Assembly: GCA_041725955.1 (NCBI GenBank)
Contig: JBGRQE010000025.1
Location: forward strand, 1 to 43,729
DNA from: JBGRPZ01 sp041725955
GTDB lineage: Bacteria > Bacteroidota > Bacteroidia > Bacteroidales > JBGRPZ01
DNA length: 43,729 bases
Direction: 5' to 3'
Positions 25,532 through 31,479 of this stretch are shown here, in pieces. How positions within the stretch are numbered: the stretch's first letter is position 1; each line of letters opens with the position of its first letter. A program made the translations under genes and the position numbers. The notes below the pieces were generated by a model. It was not told the origin of the DNA, made no database searches, and saw only the letters and a program-made list of their open reading frames with translations.

Positions 25532-25566
25532 AAAGAGGGCTTCTTTATTGATTGCCCTCTTTTTTA
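25532..25566 (+). terminator. terminator of the rpsF-rpsR-rplI operon
   Basis: A perfect 9-bp stem AAAGAGGGC/GCCCTCTTT with a 13-nt loop, then T. The loop and T-tract overlap the promoter of the next gene. Confidence 0.92.
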
Positions 25567-25576
25567 TTTACCTTTG
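25548..25576 (+). promoter_or_regulatory. promoter of the RNA methyltransferase gene, embedded in the terminator
   Basis: TTG (25548-25550, in the loop of the rplI terminator), an 18-nt spacer and TACCTTTG (25569-25576), 18 nt before the ATG at 25594. Confidence 0.55.
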
Positions 25577-25593
25577 AAAAAATTCATACCAAT

Positions 25594-26379
25594 ATGCCAC
25601 TACAGATCTTGTCGAAAAACCAATTTAAATTTTTATCTTCTCTAAAAACATCGAAGTCAAGGAAAAAATATAATCTGTTTATTGCTGAAGGAGAAAAATT
25701 AGTAATTGATTTAATTCAATCTGGACTTTCCCCTCACTCTATCGTTGCCTATCCGGAAATATTTGAGAGCCATGTTTTTTTAGAAAAGAAATATAACGAC
25801 AAGTGTTTACTAATAAAGGAGAAAGATATGGACAGATTAAGTGCATTAAAATCTCCGTCACCAGTATTTGCCGCTTTCTCATGTTGGGAAAAAGATTATG
25901 ATTATGAGCTTCCTTCAAAAGAATGGGTACTCCTACTCGACCAGATTAAAGATCCAGGAAATATGGGTACTATAATACGTACTGCCGATTGGTTTGGCAT
26001 AAAACATATTGTTTGCACAAATAATTGTGTCGAGACCTTTAATCCCAAACTAATCCAATCTACCATGGGGTCTATTGCCAGAGTTAATGTTTACCATCTT
26101 GAACTTACTGATATTCTCAATAATTTAAACGAGAATATTCCTATGTATGGAACTCTTTTGGAAGGTAAGAATCTTTATCAGCAACAACTTAAACCTAATG
26201 GATACATAATTACAGGAAATGAGTCTAAAGGCATTTCTTCGGAATTGATAAAAGTAATAAACCATCCAATTCATATTCCTGCTGGCCAAAAAATACATGC
26301 TGAAAGCTTAAATGCCTCAATTGCAACTGCAATTGTTTGTGGAGAATTCTTTCGCCAGAAGAACTCCATAAATGAATAA
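25594..26379 (+). CDS. SpoU/TrmH-family RNA 2'-O-methyltransferase
   Basis: This 261-residue SPOUT-class methyltransferase has an N-terminal substrate-binding domain (about 1-105, KNQFKFLSSLKTSKSRKKYN). The C-terminal knotted SAM-binding domain has the three SpoU motifs: DQIKDPGNMGTIIRTADWFG (motif 1, with the catalytic Arg), ITGNESKGIS (motif 2) and HAESLNASIATAIVCGEFFR (motif 3). It probably ribose-methylates rRNA or tRNA; the target (RlmB-like, TsnR-like or TrmH-like) cannot be chosen from the sequence. The ATG at 25594 is preferred over the TTG at 25552, which lies inside the preceding terminator. Confidence 0.9.
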   Translation: MPLQILSKNQFKFLSSLKTSKSRKKYNLFIAEGEKLVIDLIQSGLSPHSIVAYPEIFESHVFLEKKYNDKCLLIKEKDMDRLSALKSPSPVFAAFSCWEKDYDYELPSKEWVLLLDQIKDPGNMGTIIRTADWFGIKHIVCTNNCVETFNPKLIQSTMGSIARVNVYHLELTDILNNLNENIPMYGTLLEGKNLYQQQLKPNGYIITGNESKGISSELIKVINHPIHIPAGQKIHAESLNASIATAIVCGEFFRQKNSINE

Positions 26380-26438
26380 ATTGCAAGTTGAATAGAAGGC
26401 TAAACATATAAAAACCGGTTTTTTTAAAAAAAGAGAAT

Positions 26439-26468
26439 AAGGAAATGATTATTAATTATTTCCTTTTT
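26439..26468 (+). terminator. terminator after the RNA methyltransferase gene
   Basis: A perfect 8-bp stem AAGGAAAT/ATTTCCTT with an 11-nt AT-rich loop, then a T run. It lies 59 nt past the stop. Confidence 0.75.
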
Positions 26469-27000
26469 ATTTATCCAAAAGACAGTTACAAAACACACGT
26501 TTCAAGCAAATACACAAATCGCACATAATGCAATAAAAAGCAAAAAACAAGCATATAAATCACTGTATCTTTGCCCATTACAAAATCCATCGTTTTCACT
26601 CCTATTAAACCCTCTTTGTTTTTACAGCTATTTAAATTTAATACATATAAAAAAGGTATTTCTGTAATATTAAAAAGCCTTAACATATTTTAACATCGAA
26701 TTTTCAATATCAAAAAAATAAGCCTCGTTTTACTATTGAACCTGCTGATAAGGGCAAACATCAACAGATTCACTGACATACAATAAAACAATACTTTATT
26801 AATGAATTTTAATTTACGCTTTTAATTAAGTGGCTATTTCGTTTTTTCAAATAGCTAAATTATAAGAACAAAAAGTAAACAATTGAATTGGAATTGAAGC
26901 TAACTTTAAAATTGGGGCAACATCAAATACTGATTTTAATCCTATTCAATTCCTGAAAACAAAAACAAACTAGGGCTTTTGCCCACAAAACTAAGATACT
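26469..27000. other. gene-free leader region before the small peptide gene
   Basis: No gene is supported. A promoter-like TATCTTTG lies at 26566-26573. A hairpin with 7-bp arms GCTATTT/AAATAGC lies near 26833-26860. A long nested inverted repeat (arms GGAATTGAA and TTCAATTCC, about 26890-26955, enclosing TAAAAT/ATTTTA) and a short GGGC-TTTT-GCCC hairpin just before 27001 suggest a structured 5' leader. A 66-codon minus-strand frame (26486-26686) is judged spurious. Confidence 0.45.
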
Positions 27001-27174
27001 ATGAAACGCGCTGAATTAAAATTAAACAAGGTAACTGTAACTAACTTAGAAACTAAACTAAACAAAAAAGCTGCTAACACTCAGGCGGGTATGAATACTT
27101 GTAAGAAATGTCATAATAGCGGTGATTCTGTTGACGTAGTTACTGATATCGTTACTACTATTATTCACGGATAA
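27001..27174 (+). CDS. putative RiPP (class I lanthipeptide-type) precursor peptide
   Basis: An ATG at 27001 opens a 57-codon frame ending TAA at 27172-27174. The N-terminal half is basic and Leu/Asn-rich (MKRAELKLNKVTVTNLETKL, then NKKAANTQAG). It resembles leader peptides of Bacteroidota ribosomal natural-product precursors, whose recurring pattern is LNKKTIxNL. The C-terminal half (MNTCKKCHNSGDSVDVVTDI, then VTTIIHG) carries two Cys (34, 37) and several Ser/Thr, as a modifiable core would. There is no hydrophobic signal peptide. It is a single-gene unit closed by a strong terminator. No LanB, LanC, radical-SAM or peptidase-transporter gene lies in the window, so it would be an orphan precursor. 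The frame is well supported; the RiPP assignment is inference from leader resemblance. Confidence 0.65.
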   Translation: MKRAELKLNKVTVTNLETKLNKKAANTQAGMNTCKKCHNSGDSVDVVTDIVTTIIHG

Positions 27175-27211
27175 TAATACAATCCGGAAGGTAAAAAAAT
27201 TAGTATAATCT

Positions 27212-27245
27212 AAAGGAGGGTCGAAAACCCTCCTTTGTTGTTTTA
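27212..27245 (+). terminator. terminator of the small peptide gene
   Basis: A perfect 10-bp stem AAAGGAGGGT/ACCCTCCTTT with loop CGAAA, then GTTGTTTT, 37 nt past the stop. It is GC-rich for this genome, consistent with a strongly expressed short transcript. Confidence 0.9.
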
Positions 27246-27333
27246 TACAGAATTTAACTAGCATACCTCCACACATAAAAGCAATGATTACTAAACTTAT
27301 AATAATTATAAATATTTAATATATAATTCCCGT

Positions 27334-27341
27334 TATCTTTG
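27334..27341 (+). promoter_or_regulatory. -7 element TATCTTTG of the small Cys-rich membrane protein gene
   Basis: An exact TAnnTTTG match 24 nt before the ATG at 27366. It rules out the in-frame TTG at 27339, which lies inside the element. Confidence 0.55.
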
Positions 27342-27365
27342 TGGCAACTCAAAAATAAAGACAAA

Positions 27366-27587
27366 ATGTTAAAAGTAATACTATTGACGATTGTAATTAT
27401 TGCTTTGGCAATTGCAGGAATTGCAATCAAAATGTTTGTGAAGAAGGGTGGAGAGTTTAAAAAACATTGTGGTAGTGTTGATCCGAAAACAGGAAAAAAA
27501 ATCCCTTGTGGTTGTGGAAAACCCGAACATGAACAATGTAAAAACAAAAAAAACACTTCCGATATTAAGAAGTCTATAACTGATTAA
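27366..27587 (+). CDS. small membrane-anchored Cys-rich protein of unknown function
   Basis: This 73-residue protein has one N-terminal transmembrane helix (about 3-24, LKVILLTIVIIALAIAGIAI). A short basic hydrophilic tail follows with four cysteines (35, 48, 50, 58) and histidines 34 and 55, in the pattern HC-x12-C-x-C-x7-C (PCGCGKPEHEQC). It looks able to bind a metal or an iron-sulfur cluster, but no family function is known to me. It converges on the first apbE gene, which Bacteroidota genomes often place near respiratory flavoproteins, so a role in flavin or redox maturation is possible but unproven. The ATG at 27366 follows its promoter. Confidence 0.8.
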   Translation: MLKVILLTIVIIALAIAGIAIKMFVKKGGEFKKHCGSVDPKTGKKIPCGCGKPEHEQCKNKKNTSDIKKSITD

Positions 27588-27608
27588 TCATCGAAGTAAA
27601 ACAGTATA

Positions 27609-27663
27609 TAGGATTTGAATTCATCTTAAATAAATTATTCAATAATGGTGAATTCAAATCCTA
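27609..27663. repeat. 17-bp inverted repeat between convergent genes
   Basis: Arms 27609-27625 and 27647-27663 pair over 17 bp (one G-U) around a 21-nt AT-rich loop. No T run follows on either side, so it is not a standard intrinsic terminator, although it sits where both convergent transcripts end. Confidence 0.85.
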
Positions 27664-27709
27664 CAAACCTCAACATATTTCCTTACTTATCTTTAGCTCC
27701 AAACATTTG

Positions 27710-28714
27710 CTACTTCAATAGTATTTCTTCAATTCCATCGGTATAATAGCTCTTAATACTTCCCAAAGTATCATTGTATAAAAACAAGGCCTCAAGGTTT
27801 GGATCCGACTCTATAAAAGCAATAGCATCACTCATTCCCATAACCATGCAAGCAGTAGCAAAACCATCGGCATAGGTTGCGTTCTTTGCCAACACAGTGG
27901 CACTTACCAACGAATCTTCGACTGGATATCCTGTTCTTGGATTTATTGTATGAACTACTTTCCGGCCGCTTTGCTTATGATGCTTACGATAGTTGCCTGA
28001 TGTTACCAGACCTTTATCCAACAGTTTTACGGTTCTACATGATTTAAATTCATTAGGCAAGCTTGGATCTTGTATACCCACAATCCACGAAGATAAATCG
28101 GGCTTTAAACCATGGGCTACAACTTCACCTCCTACGTCAATAATGTATGAATAAATATTCTCACTTTCAAACCATTCGCCTATATAATCACAAGTATATC
28201 CTTGGGCAATCGCATTAAAATCAAAGTGAATATTTGGCAAGTCTTTTATAATGTAATTATCCTGAAGTCTAACTTTATTATAGCCTACAAACTGCAGCAA
28301 ACTATCAACCACAACAGAATCCATTGCAATGGTATCTGAAGCACCAAAGCCCCATGCCGAAGTTAGCGGACCTACAGTAAAATCGAAAGCCCCATTCGAT
28401 CTCGCAGATATTTCTTGCGACAAAACAAATAGCTCTTTGAATATTGGATCAATCTGTATTTGTTGGTTAGTATCGGCAGCATTTATTCTGCTCAAAATAC
28501 TATTCTTATTCCATAAATTTATAGAATTGTTAAACAAACCAAGCAAACTATCAATCTGAGGTCGTAAATCTCGCTGCAATGAATCATAATAAGTTATAGC
28601 AAAATAAGTTCCCTGAGTTTCTCCCGTAACTCTTACTTTATGCAAATTTGGCTTCTGGGCACATGAAGCAAATAAAATAGCTATAAACAAAAGAATAAAA
28701 TACCTTCCTCTCAT
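27710..28714 (-). CDS. apbE: ApbE-type FAD:protein FMN transferase, paralogue 1
   Basis: This 334-residue periplasmic lipoprotein (lipobox cysteine in LFASCAQ) of the ApbE family transfers FMN from FAD to a Thr of target proteins such as NqrB and NqrC. Conserved parts: FDFTVGPLTSAWGFG, the FAD/Mg site region FDFNAIAQGYTCDYIGEWFE (Q replaces the common Lys), YIIDVGGEVVAHG, VTSGNYRKHH, HTINPRTGYPV and the metal-binding ADGFATACMVMG. The length is normal. It lies in tandem with a second apbE (28961-29965), about 250 bp apart. The Na+-NQR operon 5 kb away supplies likely substrates. Confidence 0.93.
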   Translation of the reverse strand: MRGRYFILLFIAILFASCAQKPNLHKVRVTGETQGTYFAITYYDSLQRDLRPQIDSLLGLFNNSINLWNKNSILSRINAADTNQQIQIDPIFKELFVLSQEISARSNGAFDFTVGPLTSAWGFGASDTIAMDSVVVDSLLQFVGYNKVRLQDNYIIKDLPNIHFDFNAIAQGYTCDYIGEWFESENIYSYIIDVGGEVVAHGLKPDLSSWIVGIQDPSLPNEFKSCRTVKLLDKGLVTSGNYRKHHKQSGRKVVHTINPRTGYPVEDSLVSATVLAKNATYADGFATACMVMGMSDAIAFIESDPNLEALFLYNDTLGSIKSYYTDGIEEILLK

Positions 28715-28825
28715 AATTTCCGCTGTATAATTCCAATTGGCAGCGAAAATATAAAAACATCAGTAAAGCCGTTCGGCATTAAGAATAAATATTACTCTGA
28801 ATAATTCTTTTCTTAGCACAACACT

Positions 28826-28883
28826 CTGTCGTAAACCAGGACAATACCCTGTCGCAAACTAGGACAATACCCTGTCGTAGATT
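28826..28883. repeat. 23-bp tandem repeat, two copies plus a partial third
   Basis: Two 23-bp units (28826-28848, 28849-28871) of the form CTGTCGYAAACYAGG then ACAATACC, with a partial third starting at 28872. It lies in the gap between the apbE paralogues. It shares a GGAYAA(A)TACC core and similar period with the array at 59-221. Confidence 0.85.
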
Positions 28884-28960
28884 ATAAATGAATCATCAGG
28901 AATAGACCTTACAAAAAGGGAATACTCATTCGGTGTAAGAATGATAATATCAGCTTTATA

Positions 28961-29965
28961 TCAATTATCAACAATGGCTTTTTTCATTCCTTCGGTAGCA
29001 TAGGTCTTCAATTTACCTTTATGGGTTTTATAAATAAAGAAGCCTTCAAGATCAGGCTGTGATTCAATAAACTTACGCGATTCGTCTAGTCCCATAACCA
29101 TACAAGCAGTAGCAAAACCATCAGCAGTCATAGCATCTTTTGCCAAAACCGTAGCACTTAACAAAGAATCCTGAACAGGATATCCAGTAATAGGACTAAT
29201 TGTATGAGCAACCTCTCGTCCACTTTGTTCATGATGCTTGCGGTAGTTTCCTGAAGTAACTAAACCCTGATCGTAAAGAGCAACTACACGATACGACTTA
29301 AACTCTTCAGGAGCTGTAGGGTCTTGTATACCAACTTTCCATGGCGAACTATCGCGTTTAACTCCATTGGCAACAACTTCACCACCCACATCAATAACAT
29401 AATTATCTATACCTTTCGACTGCAACCACTCGCCAAGATAATCGCAAGTATAACCCTGTGCAATTGCATTAAAATCAAGCTGCACTTCAGGATTTTTCTT
29501 TATAAGCTTACCTTCTTTTATTCGCACCTTTTTATACCCAACATACTGCAGCAAACTATCAATTCGCTTCTGGCTCATATTCAGTGTATCTTTAGCACCA
29601 AATCCCCATGCAGCAGTTAGAGGAGCAACCGTAAAATCGAAAGTTCCATTCGATCTGTCAGCAATTTCCTGCGAAGCACTAAAAACCACCTTAAATATAT
29701 CATCAAGCTGAACGGTGGTATCATTATCATTTACCTTATTCAATACACTACCTTCAACCCAAAGGCTCATCGATTCATCAAAAACTCGCAGTAAACTATC
29801 TATTTCAGGTTGCAGATTTCTTCTTTCATTATCAAAATAGGTAACAACATAATATGACCCCTGAGCCTCACCACTAAACTTCACTTTTTTATAGTGATCT
29901 TTTTCACTACATGAAGATATAAATCCAATAAGGCAAGCTACAAACAGTAAGAATTTAGGTTTCAT
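28961..29965 (-). CDS. apbE: ApbE-type FAD:protein FMN transferase, paralogue 2
   Basis: This second ApbE of identical length (334) is clearly homologous to its neighbour over the whole sequence: FDFTVAPLTAAWGFGAKDTL, LDFNAIAQGYTCDYLGEWLQ, YVIDVGGEVVANG, LVTSGNYRKHHEQSGR, HTISPITGYPVQDSL, ADGFATACMVMG. It has its own lipoprotein signal (FISSCSEK). The divergence is spread over the protein, and both copies keep the catalytic motifs, so both are probably active and the duplication is not recent. The two may differ in target protein or in expression. It precedes paralogue 1 on the minus strand, with a 246-bp repeat-bearing gap between them. Confidence 0.93.
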   Translation of the reverse strand: MKPKFLLFVACLIGFISSCSEKDHYKKVKFSGEAQGSYYVVTYFDNERRNLQPEIDSLLRVFDESMSLWVEGSVLNKVNDNDTTVQLDDIFKVVFSASQEIADRSNGTFDFTVAPLTAAWGFGAKDTLNMSQKRIDSLLQYVGYKKVRIKEGKLIKKNPEVQLDFNAIAQGYTCDYLGEWLQSKGIDNYVIDVGGEVVANGVKRDSSPWKVGIQDPTAPEEFKSYRVVALYDQGLVTSGNYRKHHEQSGREVAHTISPITGYPVQDSLLSATVLAKDAMTADGFATACMVMGLDESRKFIESQPDLEGFFIYKTHKGKLKTYATEGMKKAIVDN

Positions 29966-30116
29966 AACGGTAATAGATTAAGGTTTAGTAGAAACAGAAA
30001 CGTCTGTATTCTATAAATTGTACACAAGCATTGATATTTTATGATCAAACAATTAAAAACAAATATTTACTTAAAAGAAAAGAAACAAAAAACGTAAAAT
30101 ATAAATCTAAAAAATC

Positions 30117-30124
30117 TACTTTTG
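30117..30124 (+). promoter_or_regulatory. -7 element TACTTTTG upstream of the DUF2185 gene
   Basis: An exact TAnnTTTG match 34 nt before the ATG at 30159. No clear -33 partner is seen. Confidence 0.5.
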
Positions 30125-30158
30125 CTTCATACAAACAATCGTTAGAACACCGTACAAA

Positions 30159-30491
30159 ATGGCAACAAAATATTATAAATTAAAGGCTGAAGACTTAAAA
30201 GATTTAGTTCATTCTGAAAAGTATTGCATTGCTACAGATAAAATTACTGTTGATGGAATGAAGGTTGGATTTATGTATCGCGAAGAACCTGAAGACACCA
30301 ACGACTCTGGATGGCGTTTCTTTTCGGGCACAGAAACTCAGGAATATGTTGACGATATGCGCAACGCAATGATGTTTAGTTTAAATACGATTGCAAATTA
30401 TGACGAAGCAATTATTCCTTATCTAAAACAAGCTATAGGCACTGAACTCGAAAGAGACGAAAACAACCAATTTATTCCACTTGAAGAGTAA
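30159..30491 (+). CDS. DUF2185 (Imm33-like) domain protein
   Basis: This 110-residue soluble cytosolic protein consists almost entirely of a DUF2185 domain: CIATDKITVDGMKVGFMYRE, then DTNDSGWRFFSGTETQEYVD and SLNTIANYDEAIIPYLKQ. The domain is grouped with Imm33-like immunity proteins, some of which sit in polymorphic-toxin loci, but many members are free-standing proteins of unknown role. It lies 17 nt upstream of an L,D-transpeptidase gene and is probably cotranscribed with it. No toxin gene is visible nearby, so an immunity role is not supported here beyond the family link. Confidence 0.82.
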   Translation: MATKYYKLKAEDLKDLVHSEKYCIATDKITVDGMKVGFMYREEPEDTNDSGWRFFSGTETQEYVDDMRNAMMFSLNTIANYDEAIIPYLKQAIGTELERDENNQFIPLEE

Positions 30492-30508
30492 TTCAAAATT
30501 CGTTATTT

Positions 30509-31258
30509 ATGCTTCAATATTTTCGTTTAAATAATCTTCTCTTTCTACTGGTTTCAGCATTTTCGATTGGTGCGTGCTCAAATCAAAACGATGCTGCATT
30601 GCGCTTAAAGCAAGCACATAAAGAAAAAGATGCTATTATCGACAAACTATTGAAGCAAAATCATATTACCAAAACTAAACTCCAGCTATACTTACGCGCA
30701 TTTAAACAAGAAAAGAAACTAGAACTTTGGGCAAAAGACAATGATTCTATTTCCTTTAAACTTATAAAAACATACGACATTTGTAGTGCTTCTGGCAATG
30801 TTGGCCCAAAAAGAAAAGAAGGAGACCGGCAAGTGCCCGAAGGCTTTTATCATATCGACAGATTTAATCCTCGAAGTCGATTTCACCTTTCCTTAGGATT
30901 GAATTATCCAAATACAAGCGACAAAATCTTATCTGACAAAAATCAGCCCGGAAATAATATATTTATTCATGGCTCTTGCGTAAGCGTTGGTTGCCTGGCA
31001 ATAACAGACGACAGAATCAAGGAGGTATACTTATTCTGTCTATTGGCAAAAATGGCAAAACAAAAAAGCATTCCTGTAAGCATCTTCCCATCCTATTTAA
31101 CAAATTCGAATTTGAGCCAACTAAAGAAAGAATTCCATACCGAAACTGATTATATTGCACTTTGGGATGAATTAAAAACTGCTTTCGATTATTTTAATTC
31201 AACAAAACAATTGCCTAAAGTGAAATTCCAAAAAGATGGAAGACATTTGATTAATTGA
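30509..31258 (+). CDS. L,D-transpeptidase (YkuD/YafK-type) lipoprotein
   Basis: This 249-residue envelope enzyme has a lipobox at Cys23 (SIGACSNQ). The YkuD catalytic domain at about 80-180 contains the motif IFIHGSCVSVGCLAITDDRI, with His154 and the nucleophile Cys162. The arrangement after the motif (ITDDRIKEVY) is like the YafK/DpaA subgroup, which in E. coli detaches lipoprotein from peptidoglycan rather than forming 3-3 cross-links. It could therefore be a transpeptidase or an amidase-like hydrolase on meso-diaminopimelate. It follows the DUF2185 gene by 17 nt. Confidence 0.88.
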   Translation: MLQYFRLNNLLFLLVSAFSIGACSNQNDAALRLKQAHKEKDAIIDKLLKQNHITKTKLQLYLRAFKQEKKLELWAKDNDSISFKLIKTYDICSASGNVGPKRKEGDRQVPEGFYHIDRFNPRSRFHLSLGLNYPNTSDKILSDKNQPGNNIFIHGSCVSVGCLAITDDRIKEVYLFCLLAKMAKQKSIPVSIFPSYLTNSNLSQLKKEFHTETDYIALWDELKTAFDYFNSTKQLPKVKFQKDGRHLIN

Positions 31259-31310
31259 TTTTTTAAATATTCAGATCTCATTTTCGAGTTGTTTTTCACT
31301 TTTCTATATA

Positions 31311-31375
31311 CTATATTCGAAAATTCGTTTTTCAGAATTTGATATGCTATATTCGAAGTTCTAGTTTCGAATATA
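31311..31375. repeat. repeated and inverted TATATTCGAA elements upstream of the TonB receptor
   Basis: CTATATTCGAA occurs twice as a direct repeat (31311-31321, 31347-31357; 36-bp spacing). The second copy pairs with an inverted copy TTCGAATATA (31366-31375) across an 8-nt gap, a perfect 10-bp dyad. It lies 105 bp before the receptor start, where an operator or a leader hairpin would be expected. Confidence 0.75.
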
Positions 31376-31479
31376 AGGGGGCTGAGTTTTTGGAGTTCAG
31401 GTTTCGTTTTCAAAATACCAAACACAAAATCCGAAAAACGACATATAACAATTACAAACAATTAGGATTCATCTAAACT

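Noticed and set aside
26486..26686. 66-codon minus-strand ORF
   Set aside because: No recognisable domain, it overlaps a plus-strand promoter-like element, and it has no promoter or terminator of its own.
27102..27116. CXXCH haem-binding motif (CKKCH) in the small peptide
   Set aside because: A c-type cytochrome needs a secretion signal, which is absent. The leader is hydrophilic and basic, so the motif is more likely part of a peptide core or coincidental.
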